Source: Adenanthera pavonina
Taxonomy: Eukaryota; Streptophyta; Magnoliopsida; Fabales; Fabaceae
DNA: 64,000 nucleotides
NCBI GenBank assembly: GCA_026686845.1
Contig: JAIVEN010000012.1
Location: 25,422,501 to 25,486,500, forward strand
Direction of reading: 5' to 3'
Shown here piece after piece: positions 45,683 to 57,772 of this stretch (the stretch's first letter is position 1; every line of letters starts with the position of its first letter). Under the pieces are notes generated by a model that made no database searches, was not told where the DNA came from, and saw only the letters and a program-made list of their open reading frames with translations. Made by a program: the position numbers and the translations under genes.

Positions 45683-48313
45683 ATGGAAGTCATTGCTGAC
45701 AAAGTGTTAGGGTTATTGGGCACTTTGGCTTCGAAAGAGCTTGATATTCTTTGCAACTTCCAAGATGATTTCAACAGCATGAGGAGCATGGTCTCTGCAA
45801 TCAAAGCCGTACTCAGTGATGCAGAGACAAAGGCCCCTAAAAGTAAATTGATCAATGATTGGCTGGAGAAGCTGAAAGATGTACTGCTTGATGCAGATGA
45901 CCTGTTGGATGCCTACTCTGCTGATGAGCTAGCAAGGGAAGTGATGACCAGAGATAAAATGGCCAAGGAGGTACGTATATTCTTCTCCAAATCAAACCGA
46001 ATTGCTTGTGCTCATAAAATGGGTCACAAAATCAGGGCAATCAGGAAGAAACTAGATGGCATTTTTTATGAGAAGAACCAGTTGCAGTTGCTTGAGAACT
46101 CTTCGAACACTTCGACTGAGTCTCAAGAATGGAGACAAACCCACTCGTTTGTGAGGGAAGAAGATGTTGTAGGGAGAGATGAGGAAAAAGAGAGTCTTGT
46201 TAGTGTCCTTTTAGATTCTGATGTGAAAAATAACATTTCAGTAGTTCCCATAGTTGGGATTGGAGGATCGGGAAAAACTACACTTGCCCAACAAGTGTAT
46301 AATGATGTGGATGTCCAACATCATTTTGACCTTAGGATGTGGGTTTGTGTGTCTGATGAATCCAATAAACTTAACATTAAGATATTAGCTCAGAAGATTA
46401 TTGGGCGTGAAAAAGATGGTTATCAGATGGAGCAAGTGGCACAACAACTAAGACTGAAAATTAAAGGGAAACTTTTCTTGCTTGTGTTGGACGATGTTTG
46501 GAATGAAGATCGGGAGAAATGGCTTGAATTAGAAAAATTGTTGAGGGGAGGAAGAGGGGGAAGCATGATGATTGTGACCACACGTAGTGAGACAGTGGCA
46601 CAAATAATGGGCACACATCCATTTCTTCACTTAAAAGATTTGGATTTAGAAAACTCTTGGAAGCTCTTTCGTAGAGTGGCTTTTAGGGAAGGTCAAGAAC
46701 CAAATAATCCAGAGTTGGTAAATATTGGAAAGGACATTGTGAAAAAATGTGCTGGAGTTCCGCTTGTCATAAGAACTATCGGTAGCCTTTTATTTAGTAG
46801 AAAATTAGAAGCGAGTGAATGGTCATATTTTAGGGATACTGAACTTGCAAAGATAGATTTGGAGGATGATAAAATCTTTTCTATCCTTAAACTTAGCTAT
46901 GATCATCTTCCTTCCCATTTGAAAAACTGCTTTGGGTTTTGCTCTCTATTTCCAAAAGATTATGAGATTGAAAGGAAAAAACTTATTCAATTATGGATAG
47001 CTGAGGGGTTCATTGAACTCTTAGATCAAAATAGATACATGGAAGATGTTGGCGATGAGTACTTCATGCAGTTATTGTCAAGGTGCTTGTTTCAAGCCGT
47101 GCGAGTAGATGAGTTATATGGTGACATAGTTTCATGTAAGATGCATGACCTCATACATGATCTAGCACGATCAGTCACTAAAAATGAGTGTTATATTGTC
47201 ACAAGGGAAAGACCTAAGGAAGAAGACTTTGGTGATAGGATTTATCATGTGTCAAGTGATTTTGAATCTAAGTGGGAGTTTCCAATGAGTAATGTCAAGA
47301 CAAACAAAGTGAGAACAATTATGTCACCTCAAGGATGGTGTGAGGTTTTCCCAAGTCATCCTCCTCCATCAAAATTTTGTGCTTCAATTTGTGTGTCTGC
47401 ACCATCGTTTCCTAAGCGCTTGCGTGTTTTGGATGTTAGCTGGTCAAATATTTGGGAAATTCCAGAGAGTATAGGGGAATTAAAGCATTTGAGATATTTT
47501 GATTTATCAGAGAATGGTGATCTTAAGAAGCTCCCACGGGGAATTACTAAGTTGCATAACTTGCAATCCCTAAAACTGAATTGGTGTCGAAATTTAAAAG
47601 AATTGCCAAGGGATATCAAGAAAATGGTAAGTCTCAGACATCTTGAATTAGATGGTTGTGATTCATTGGTATCTATGCCGCGTGGTTTGGGACGTTTGAC
47701 TAACCTTCAAACACTGACAATATTTGTGGTGGACCAAAGAAGTGGGAGTGGTGGTGCAAGAATAAGTGAGCTGCGTGACCTCAAAAACCTGAGGAGGATA
47801 CTTATTTACAAGTTAGAACGGCAGCGGAGCAAGACAAAAGAGGTTGAGGCCGCAAAGTTACTAGTTGATATGGCACATCTTCAAGGCTTGCTATTAGTTT
47901 GGTTATCTACAATGGGGCCAAGTGAATATATGGAAGAAGATAGAGAGAAGGATGAGATAATTTTAGATGCTTTGGAGCCGCCTCACACAATCAAAACACT
48001 ACGAATAGAAGGATTTTGTGGCAAAAGGTTCCCAGAGTGGATATGGAGCCTCACATCACTGCAACTGCTAGCCATCTATGATTGCCCTGATTTGGAATCA
48101 CTTTCAGAGTCCATTGCAAGTTTTACATCGCTGCAAACCCTAGTCCTCATCAATTGCTCTGCTTTGGCATCACTTCCAGACTCAATAAAGAGTCTCACAT
48201 CATTGCAATATCTTCAAATCGTAGGTTGCTCTGCTTTAACGCAAGGATACGGAAGGAAATTAGAAGGTGCAGATTGGCCAGGAATTACTAACATCCCCTA
48301 TGTTTTATATTGA
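45683..48313 (+). CDS. CNL3: intact CC-NB-ARC-LRR immune receptor, RGA-type
   Basis: A single uninterrupted exon of 876 residues. Known members of the family are intracellular pathogen sensors that bind ADP/ATP. Residues 1-140 are the Rx-N-like coiled coil (LLDADDLLDAYS in place of EDVID). NB-ARC: P-loop GIGGSGKTT (192-200), kinase 2 LFLLVLDDVW (264-273), RNBS-B MMIVTTRSE, GLPL CAGVPLVIR (356-364), RNBS-D CFGFCSLFPKDY (416-427), MHD at 487-489. The LRR runs from about residue 575 to the end, with repeats such as LPRGITKLHNLQSLKL. The LRR is short for RGA proteins, which often exceed 1,000 residues. It is the only one of four copies here without a lesion. The start is supported by the same MEVIADKVLGLLG/MEAIADKVLGLL start in its relatives. 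Confidence 0.95.
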   Translation: MEVIADKVLGLLGTLASKELDILCNFQDDFNSMRSMVSAIKAVLSDAETKAPKSKLINDWLEKLKDVLLDADDLLDAYSADELAREVMTRDKMAKEVRIFFSKSNRIACAHKMGHKIRAIRKKLDGIFYEKNQLQLLENSSNTSTESQEWRQTHSFVREEDVVGRDEEKESLVSVLLDSDVKNNISVVPIVGIGGSGKTTLAQQVYNDVDVQHHFDLRMWVCVSDESNKLNIKILAQKIIGREKDGYQMEQVAQQLRLKIKGKLFLLVLDDVWNEDREKWLELEKLLRGGRGGSMMIVTTRSETVAQIMGTHPFLHLKDLDLENSWKLFRRVAFREGQEPNNPELVNIGKDIVKKCAGVPLVIRTIGSLLFSRKLEASEWSYFRDTELAKIDLEDDKIFSILKLSYDHLPSHLKNCFGFCSLFPKDYEIERKKLIQLWIAEGFIELLDQNRYMEDVGDEYFMQLLSRCLFQAVRVDELYGDIVSCKMHDLIHDLARSVTKNECYIVTRERPKEEDFGDRIYHVSSDFESKWEFPMSNVKTNKVRTIMSPQGWCEVFPSHPPPSKFCASICVSAPSFPKRLRVLDVSWSNIWEIPESIGELKHLRYFDLSENGDLKKLPRGITKLHNLQSLKLNWCRNLKELPRDIKKMVSLRHLELDGCDSLVSMPRGLGRLTNLQTLTIFVVDQRSGSGGARISELRDLKNLRRILIYKLERQRSKTKEVEAAKLLVDMAHLQGLLLVWLSTMGPSEYMEEDREKDEIILDALEPPHTIKTLRIEGFCGKRFPEWIWSLTSLQLLAIYDCPDLESLSESIASFTSLQTLVLINCSALASLPDSIKSLTSLQYLQIVGCSALTQGYGRKLEGADWPGITNIPYVLY

Positions 48314-49320
48314 TTGAACGAAGAAATCAAGATATTTAATTAGCTTTCTTTTTTTCCTTTCTAAACTTTCAATGCAATATATTGATTATTGAACCCTTGG
48401 TGTGGGACCACTTGCCATAATTTTCATAAATTTTATGTCGTTGATGCTCTGGACTCACGTTCCAAGTGGTTGTAGGAATAACGGAAGAGGAAGAACCCAA
48501 GCTCATTCAAATGTCTTAATTGCTTCTTATCCTCTAATTACTGGATATTGTAAGTTGAATCACTTTCATTTAAACTCTTTCATTAATCATGCACTCTCAT
48601 TTTCTTATACTTGTACTCCCTCCTGTTTTTAATATCACTTCTAACTATCTCATTAAAACTAAGAAAAATTTGTTATATCATTAAAATTGTCTTAAAATTA
48701 ATATGTTTCTCATCTTTACCCTCTAATAAATACTACAAATTTAAATAATTCATTTTTTCTCTCATAATTAAATAAAAGTATTTTAGGCATAAAGTAATTA
48801 ATACTTCAAAAATTCATAGAAGGTGACATATATTTAGATCATAAAAAGTTTTTAGAATGTAACTAATAAAAGGAACTGAAAGAAGTATTTGCTAATTTTC
48901 TTGTCATGCACTGTTTATTGGTGCCCCAAAAAAATATGTGCGTGGCTGATTGAACGATTTGATTTCGAAGTGTTTCAAATATATTCAGTTTTATAGTTTT
49001 TGACAAAGAGCCAGAATTTTAATGATTTAAGATATTCTTTTTTACGTTAACTTTTAATATAATATTCAACCGTGCTTAATATTTGTAATTAATAAAAAAA
49101 TTAATCATATATTGTTGCTTGGACAATTATCTTGCGGAATATATCACAATTAAGGAAATTTTTCAAAAAGAGAGTTTGCTGAGTCAAAATGTTTTAAAAC
49201 TAAATAATAAGAAATGTTTTCTCAGATACTTATTGGTGTGTTTTTAACTAGTCTTATCTTATGCATTAATAAAATATCTACTCAGGAAAAGTTTTGTCAA
49301 ATCCTTATTCCATAAATTTT
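48314..49320. repeat. 3' flank of CNL3, shared with CNL1 and CNL4
   Basis: Collinear with 26647-27350 and 55088-55800, except for about 250 bp near 48620-48880 not seen in the others. No gene. Confidence 0.8.
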
Positions 49321-49329
49321 CAAATTGAT

Positions 49330-50165
49330 CGTAATGAAATTTTCAAATTTAATTGGATTAATTAAAGGTTTATTGGGCGTTTTGATTTTGAGGTATTTTA
49401 GGTGTGTATTTAACTATCCTCTTACAGCTTGCTTGATCCCATTACCAAAGAATTATGTGATACAATAAGAATGGTGTGAAAACATGCAAAATGATATGAT
49501 AATGATAAACAGAAATACTTTATGTATTAGTATTATCTTAATTAACTTCTTACTCCCAGGGCAAAAAATTCCAACGACTCTCTTTGCATCAATATAAACA
49601 TTAAATTTTGTACAAGGTAATTATATATCAATTCACTATAGTATGATTTATTTTTTAAACTTGGTGCGACACTAAAAAAATGTGTATAATTAAAGTTTGA
49701 AACTTACCCCAAAGACGTATATAAATTCACATGAAGAGTATATAATTCTCCCAAAAATTAAACCATATAGAATTCAACAATAAGTATGGTGCGTGGTTAT
49801 GATATGTGGCTTCCAAATCATAATATTAAAACATTGATTGTGTGCTCATTTATAAAAATCTTTCGCTCTTTGTTTGGGAACTAGACCTAGCACAATTTGG
49901 TTCTAACTAGACCTTCCATATAAACTCTGGTTGTTTGTTAATATTTACTAAATCTTTTTCAAGGCATTCTCAAAGATATACAAATATTCCAAATAAAGTT
50001 TACGTAAAGTTTCTTTGATGTATATATACCATCAGATTTCTCGATAAAAAGCGTATAATTTATGTAATGAGGCACACATACACGGAGCTAAAATACAAAG
50101 TCAAATTAAAACCGTATAATTGATTAGTTGTAACGCATTAACAACTAATGAACAAAGGGATTGAC
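49330..50165. repeat. Intergenic duplication block B, second copy
   Basis: Counterpart of 19640-20392, with runs such as TTAATTAAAGGTTTATTGGG and CAACAATAAGTATGGTGCG in the same order. Confidence 0.8.
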
Positions 50166-50194
50166 TCGGAAGAGTCAAGAGCGTCAGACAATTT

Positions 50195-50760
50195 GTTTTT
50201 TGGAGGGGGGGAGGGAGTAAGCTATGCGCATAAAAATAACCCTGAATAATGAGAAAGGAAGTAAATAAAAGATACGCATCCCTGATGGAAGCAAATAATT
50301 GAAGTAGAATAATGATTCATTATACAATATGATTGATCAAGGTTGCCAAAAAACACCACCAATCACTGACTCTAACCATAATACCTGGTGTCAATTTGAG
50401 CTCAAGTAGAAGAAACCAGTGCAACTATTCGGATTAGCTAACATGAGGATCATCCTCCTATAATGAGCTCAACTATGTGAGTATCACCATATTCATCATA
50501 GAAATCAACAACCAGCAGCCCTCAAGAAGTTGTCATATTTCGATGAAATTGAGTGAATAGGTCAGCTCTGCATGAGATGAAGAACCTGCCTCCAAAATAT
50601 GCAGTTTAAGCTCCCAAAACAAGTATTTTAATGGTAATTAAGTTATTCCCCAGTTTTGGCCTAAAATCTTTCGTTATCCGTTAATCACCTTGAACTTTTC
50701 TATCGAATTATGGTAAAGAATCTAGTGAAGGTTGTCAGGATGAACAATATCATTGTTAAA
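50195..50760 (-). pseudogene. Fragment of the EFR3-like 3' UTR and last-exon end
   Basis: Matches 57480-57800, covering the 3' UTR (ATGATTCA...ATATGATTGATCAAGGTTGCC) and the codons for YDNFL(K/R)AAG at about 50505-50540. After that it jumps to intron-like sequence resembling 57965-58130, so most of the last exon is deleted. This is the third copy of the EFR3 gene end, again downstream of a CNL. Confidence 0.8.
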
Positions 50761-50864
50761 ATTTTGTTGTACTATTAATATTGTAGCATTCTGCAAGGGT
50801 TAGAGCTATAATCAGCATCACAAAGATAGTAGTTGGAGAACTGGAGTCTCCATTTTCAACATAG

Positions 50865-51900
50865 AAGCATTTGCTAATATACCTTGAGAACTATACTGAA
50901 TTTATGTGACTGAAGCCCCAAGTTTCATTCAGCAAAATAAGTAAAGCATCACTGATACACAAAGATGGACAAACAGATTATTATTAAAAACTGCCATAGG
51001 GAATTAAAAGAAGGCAAAAGCTTTGTGTGTGTGTCAATCCCTTGCTGTGTCCTCGGAGACTGGATGGAGGATATTGTGGTCTTATTTACTGTTTACTAAA
51101 TCATTTTCAAGAGTAATGATGAGCACATTCTTAAAAACATATGCAGTACTAAATGGAATTATCACACTCTCAGAAGGAAAAAATAATTACAATCTAATCA
51201 AACCTCCCTTTTTGAACTACTTGTATACTAACATTTTCAAAGAGTTTCACTTATAACTAACTTCTTCTTTTTTTCACTTTTTTATATTTAGAAATGAACG
51301 GATAAGCTGTCAAAGTTTTTTCTTTTTGGAACTATGGTTTTAAGATAACAGATGATTAGAATATTAGTTCTATTGGGCCCAGACCACATCACATTCCAGA
51401 TCAATAGTCTCGACAAATTATGGGCCGTTGGCATCACAGTGTAATATGGTTTTGAGAAGGAAAGTACACCCCCCTCGTCTCTGTTTCCTAACACAGACAG
51501 ATTATTATCATCGAAATTACCCTAATGAATTTCTGAAGAAGGCAAAAGCAAGGGATAGTGAGGGTCTCGTGCCTCATGGTTGTCATAATATCATGATATA
51601 AAGAACAAAGTGAAAAGTGTGTGATCATTGAGTTGTAACGCATAATATTAGCACCTAAGCCAAACCCAAAGGGGTTGCCATTATTGAAAGTGCAATGCTG
51701 ATTCAAAAGGAATCAAAAGCATCAGACAGCGAGGGTCTAGTCTTACGTAGAAAAGCTTTATTATTTTCCACTTTACGTTGCCTTCCAAGTAAGACCCAAG
51801 AAGAAAAAGTGAGAAAAGCACAAGATTATTAGTCAGGTGTATTGTAACGAACCCATCAAGAGTGAGACGCACGAATCACAACTCACCTTCTTCCTTTAAA
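50865..51900. repeat. Intergenic duplication blocks D and A, second copies
   Basis: 50865-51075 matches 23052-23260, and 51035-51900 matches 18805-19590. Parts near 51575-51720 also match 23280-23410. No gene. Confidence 0.8.
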
Positions 51901-52330
51901 TTACATTTATACTAACACTATTACAATTAACTTTTTTTATAAAAAAAAAATGCTTCCTTCTGTTTACAAATGCACAGATAAGTTGTTGGAAGTTTCATTG
52001 AACTATGGTATAAAAGATATCTAATCGTATATGATTAATAAAAGGATAAAAATATTTCTTTCCCATTGACGATGATAACCAAATCCCCCTCTAATCAAGT
52101 AATTGTGGATTTTTTTGGGGGTAATTAAAGTAATGGTTGATGTTGGGTCCAGTTTGTTTTTTTTTTTTAATTTACCAACTCATGGGTCCAGTTTGAAATT
52201 GCTGCCAGTCTTTAACCCATTAGCATTGAAAGGAACGAATCACTGAAAAAACAAATGAATTTGTCATGATATAAACCATTAGTTAAAGAAGTAATTGTTA
52301 ATGAAGGATATAATAGTTAAATGTGTCGTC
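51901..52330. other. AT-rich intergenic DNA upstream of CNL4
   Basis: No ORF or repeat boundary is visible here. From 52331 the sequence becomes almost identical to the CNL1 5' flank. Confidence 0.5.
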
Positions 52331-52468
52331 CGGATAATGGAAACCCTTGAAATTGTATAATTAAGAAGTAGCTAGATAACATCCATCGTCACATTATTCT
52401 ACCAAGCAATTATTCAGATTACTCTCTCCTTTTACAAACCTCATTTCTTTTCACTTGCCAAAGAATCA

Positions 52469-55087
52469 ATGGAAGCCATTGCCGACAAAGTGTTAGGTTT
52501 ATTGAGCTCTTTGGCTTCCAAAGAGCTTGATATTCTTTGCAACTTCCAAGATGATTTGAACACCATGAGGAGCATGGTCTCTGCAATCAAAGCTGTTCTC
52601 TGTGATGCAGAGGCAAAAGCCCTAAAGACTCAATTGATCAGTGATTGGCTAGAGAAGCTGAAAGATGTTCTGCTTGACGCAGAAGACTTGTTGGATGCCT
52701 ACTCTGCCGATGAGCTAGCAAGGGAAGTGATGACCAGAGATAAAATGGTGAAGGAGGTATGGATATTCTTCTCCAAATCAAACCGAATCGCTTGTGCTTA
52801 TAAAATGGGTCGTAAAATCAGGGCAACTAGGTTGACATTTGTTTTGAGAAGAACCAGTTGCAGTTGAGTGAAAACTCTTTGAATACTTCGATTGAGTCTA
52901 GTGAATGGAGACAAACCCACTCGTTTGTGAGGGAAGAAGATGTTATTGGGAGAGATGTGGAAAAAAAGAGCCTTGTTAGTATCCTTTTAGACCCTGACGT
53001 GAAAAATAACATTTCAGTAGTTCCCATAGTTGGGATTAGAGGATTGGGTAAAACAACACTTGCCCAACAAGTGAATAATGATGTGGCTGTCCAAAATCAT
53101 TTTGAGCTAAAGATGTGGGTTTGTGTGGCTGATGAATCTGATAAACTTAACACTAAGAGAGTAGCTCAAAAGATTATTGAGCGGGATACGGATGGTGAGA
53201 TGCAGCAAGTGGCAATGGAATTAACACGGAAAATTGAGGGGAAACTCTTTTTGCTTGTGTTAGACGATGTATGGAACGAGGAACGTGAGGAATGGCTTAA
53301 ATTAGAAAACTTGTTGAGGGGAGGAAGACAGGGAAGCATGATCATTGTGACCACACGTAGTGAGACAGTGGCACAAATAATGGGCACACATCCACCTCTT
53401 CACTTAGAAGATTTGGATTTTAAAAACTCTTGGAAGCTATTTTGTAGTGTGGCTTTTAAGGATGGGAAAGAACCAAATAATCTAGAGTTGGTAGGTATTG
53501 GAAAGGACATTGTGAAAAAATGTGTTGGAGTTCCACCTGCCATAAGAACTATTGGTAGTCTCCTGTTCACTAGAAAACTGGGAGTGAGTGAATGGTCATA
53601 TTTTAGGGATTATGATCTTGCAGAGATTGATTCAAAGGAGAAAAATATCTTACCTATCCTTAAACTAAGTTATGATCATCTTCCCTCCCATTTGAAAAAT
53701 TGCTTTGGGTTTTGCTCTGTGTTTCCAAAAGATTATGACATTGATAGGAAAAAACTTATTCAGTTATGGATAGCTGAAGGATTCATTCAACCATTAGATC
53801 GAAATAAATACATGGAAGATGTTGGAGATGAGTACTTTATGCAGTTATTATCAAGGCGCTTGTTTCAAGATGTGAATCAAAATCTTGCTGGTGAGATAAA
53901 TTGGTGTAAGATGCATGACCTCATACATGATCTAGCACGTACAATTACTTAAAGTGAGTGTTATATTATTACAAGTGAAAGAATTAAGGAAGAAGACTTT
54001 GGTGATATGATTCGTCATGTGTCAAGTGATTTTGAAGCTAAGTGGAAGTTTCCGACAAGGAATGTCAAAACAAACAAAGTAAGAACAATTATGTCGCCCA
54101 AAGGATGGTGTGAAATTATCCCAAGTCATCCTCCTCCATTAAAACTTTGTGCTTCAATTTGTGCGTCTGCAACATTGTTTCCTAGGCACTTACGTGTTTT
54201 GGATGTTAGCAGGTCACATATTAGTGAAATTCCAGAGAATATAGGGGAATTAAAGCATTTGAGATATCTTGATCTATCATGGAATTATATACTTAAGGAG
54301 CTCCCACGGGGAATTACTAAGTTGTATAACTTGCAGTCCCTAAAACTCAATTATTTGTGTAAAGTTAAAAGAATTGCCAAGAGGTATGAGGAACATGGTA
54401 AGTCTCAGACATCTTGAATTGTATGAGTGTAATTCATTGGTATCTATCCCGTGTGGTTTGGGATGTTTGATTAATCTTCAAACATTAACAAAATTTGTGG
54501 TGGACCAAAGAAGTGGGAGTGGTGGTGCAAGGATAAGTGAGCTGCATGATCTCAAAAGCCTGAGGAGGATATTTATTTACAAGTTAGAACAGCAGCGGTG
54601 TAATCCAAAAGAGGTTGATTCTGCAAAGTTACTGATTGATATGGCATATCTTCAAAAATTGGTATTAGATTGGTCACCTACAATGGAGCCAGGTGAATAT
54701 ACGGAAGAAGATAGACATAAGGATGAGATAATTTTAGATGCTTTAGAGCAGCCTCACACAATCAAATCACTTTCTATAAAAGGATTTTGTGGCAATAGGT
54801 TCCCAGAGTGGATATGGAGCCTCACATCACTGCAACTGCTACGCATCTGTGATTGCCCTGCTTTGGAATCACTTTCAGAGTCCATTGCAAGTTTCACATC
54901 GCTGCAAACCCTAATGCTCATCAATTGCTCTGCTTTGGCATCACTTCCAAACTCAATAAAGAGTCTTACATCTTTGCAATATCTTGAAATCAAAGGTTGC
55001 CGTGCTTTAACGCAAAGATACGGAAGGAAATTAGAAGGTGCAGATTGGCCAGGAATTGCGAACATCCCAGATGTTTATGTTGATTGA
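52469..55087 (+). pseudogene. CNL4: CC-NB-ARC-LRR relative with three lesions
   Basis: The closest relative of CNL1: the 5' flank from 52331 is nearly identical to 23889 onward. It opens MEAIADKVLGLLSSLASKEL. A net 10-bp deletion near 52828 (11 bases lost, one gained) shifts the frame within the linker after the coiled coil. NB-ARC resumes in a new frame: GIRGLGKTT (second P-loop G changed to R, Walker G-x4-GKT still met), LLVLDDVW, GVPPAIR (GLPL leucine changed to P), CFGFCSVFPKDY, MHDL. A TAA at 53950 follows just after MHD where CNL1 has AAA. A 1-bp insertion near 54355 shifts the LRR frame again. The final frame ends at 55087 with an LRR end almost identical to CNL1 and CNL3. Confidence 0.93.
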
Positions 55088-56760
55088 ATGAAGAAATCAA
55101 CATATTTAATTAGCCTCAACTTGGTTGTTATCTTGCTCCACTTTTTCCCTTCCTAAACTTTCAATGCAATATATTGATTATTGAACCCTTGGAGTATGGT
55201 AGTACTTTGCCATAACTTTATTTCGTTGATGCTCAGGACATACGTTCCAAGTGCTAGTAGGAATAACGGAAGAGGGAGGACCCAACCTCACTTAAATGTC
55301 TTAATTGCTTCTTATCCTCTAATTGGATATTGTAAGTTGAATCACTTTCATTAAATCACTCTCATTTTCTTACTTTGCATTTGCTAGTTTCCAGTCATGC
55401 AGTGTTTATGTGTGCCTCAAAAAAAATGTGGCTTTTACGTTTTGATTTCGAAGTGTTTCAAATATATTCAATTATGTATATATTTTTTTTGAACAAGAGC
55501 CAGAATAATAATGATTTAAGATATTCTCTTTTACATTATTTTTTTATAAGATTCAACTTAATATTTGTAATTAAGAAAAAAAATTAATCATATATTGTTG
55601 CTTGGACAATTATCTTGCGGAATATATAACAATTAAGGAAATTTTTCAAAAAGAGTTTGTTGAGTCAAAATGTTTTTAAACTAAATAATAAGAAATGTTT
55701 TCCTAGATACTTATTTGGTATGTTTTTAATTAGTCTCATCTTTTGCATTAATAAAATATCTACTCAGGAAAATTTTCCTCAAATCCTTATTCGATAAATT
55801 GACCGTAAATTAGTAATTCAAACCGTTATTAGAAACGAAATTTTATGTAGTTCCGCTAAAGTTTGCTAACATTCATAAAGCTATATCAAAAGAAATCAAC
55901 ATGCTGAATATCACTTATAATTAACTTTTTTTTTAACTTTTTCTTTTCTTATGTTTAGAAATGAAACGACAAGTTGTTGAAGTTTTTATTGAGCTATAGT
56001 TTTAAGATAACTAAGCTTATTTGGTTAAATTAAGGACTAAAAATTTCTCTTTCCAGTTAATGATACAAACCTATATTAATCATGCTTTAATAAAATAATT
56101 TTACCTCTAATTAAGCTCTCAAATCTGATCCTACTGGATACAATATAGTTGTAAAGAAATATTACAAAAGGAAAATAATATTATGATTTGTACTTAATTT
56201 ATCTTCTTGCTTTGTTATTTTGATAAAATAATAAAAAGTGCTTTTTGTCTTATGTTTCTTAACTTTTTACTCCTTTTGCAAATAATTTCTCATTACTCTT
56301 TGCACCCTTTGAAATTTGTCCCAAAAAGGACATAGAAGGAGTTATTGAAGAAATATAATTCTCCCATAAAAAAAAAAAGAACTTCGAAGATTGATGAAGG
56401 TTCCAAACATTTCCATTTATTATGCTCATTCAAGTGTCTTGGTTTTGTATCCACTGATTGCTTAACTGGAAGTTGATTAATAGCTCTAATTCTTCAAATC
56501 TTTCATCCAATTGATTGCATTCTTACTTTACTTCGTTATTTTCATTCTGGCTTGCAGTCTTTACCTCTCTGTGTGGAGTTTCTGTGGTGAGTGAGAGTCA
56601 CGGGAGGATGTTGCTGCTTCTTGTTGGAGGCCACCTTCTACTTCTGTGTATTTTGCTGATAAAATCTCATTTTTATTTTTACTATGGAATTATTATTTAA
56701 GTCAAACTGTTTGTTCTTGTGCATTAGCACATGTGTTGCACCAATACTTTAAAAGAATAA
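55088..56760. repeat. 3' flank of CNL4, duplicated after CNL1
   Basis: Collinear with 26647-28330. The stretch 56520-56700 (CTTGCAGTCTTTACCTCTCTGTGTGGAG) could be read as a short coding remnant, since both copies keep similar words, but frames and splice sites are not convincing. Confidence 0.8.
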
Positions 56761-57057
56761 TTAATATTTCCTCACACTAAGAAATGAACTGACAAATAGG
56801 CAAAGCCTTTTTGTTGGAATAATATTTTTTAAAATAACTGTGCTTAGTTGGTTAAAGGAACAAAAATGAAAAGTCTCTCTTGTTTTAATGACAGTAACCA
56901 AAGGATATTTTAAAGAAAGTAATCTTTAAAAAAACAATCTTACGGTTTGCAATAACTTAAGCTCTTTCGTTGAGTTTTTGTGCCATCCAAGAACATCTGC
57001 AAGTTTCAAGGGAGATCATTTTCTCATCAATATACTTATGAGTGGATTTATTTTGAC

Positions 57058-57080
57058 TACACACACACACACACACACAT
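57058..57080. repeat. (AC)n microsatellite
   Basis: About eleven uninterrupted AC units. Confidence 0.95.
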
Positions 57081-57159
57081 CGTTTACAGCATTTTCAATT
57101 TTGTGTAGGTTAGTGCGAGATGAATGGTTTAGCTATGAATGAAGACTAGTACAAGACTC

Positions 57160-57560
57160 TGCCATACCATGAAACAATAGCTGAGACTGCTATAGCTTTC
57201 TATTCAGGTCAAATACTCATGGAAAGCATTTAATTGGTTAGCTTTTAAGCTAGTTACAGTCCCTTTTTGGGTAGGGTTGAGGCGTTGAGCTAAAGAATTC
57301 TTGATAAATTGATTCTTAATGAGATGATTAAGCTCAGCATCATATTGCAGCTGTGGTCATGAGTGCATATCAAAATTTTCTAACAACAATTTCATTCTAG
57401 AGGAGTTATCTTTACAAAATTCTCACATTCAACTGGCAAGAAAGGCAAGAGGTGGAAAAAAAAAGGACATACACACCCAACAACTTGTGGGGGGTAAGCT
57501 ATGCACATAGAAATAGCTATGAATAGTCAGCAAGGAAGTCAATAAAAGATACACATCCTT
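57160..57560. repeat. Copies of the exon-like fragment and of block C
   Basis: 57160-57335 is the plus-strand counterpart of the minus-strand fragment at 20393-20560; 57335-57530 matches 21148-21360 in direct orientation. The two blocks touch here but are 600 bp apart and differently oriented at 20-21 kb, so an inversion separates the two arrangements. Confidence 0.7.
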
Positions 57561-57772
57561 GCTTGAAGCAAATCATTGAAGAATTATGATTCAATAAACA
57601 ATATGATCAAGGTTGCCCAAAAACACCGCCAATCACCGACTCTAAACATAATGCATGGTGTCAATTTGAGCTCATGGAAAAGAAGCCAGTGCAACTACTC
57701 GGATCAGCTAACATGAGGATTATCCAATGATTAGATCAACTGTCTGAGTATCACCATATTCATCATCAGAAA

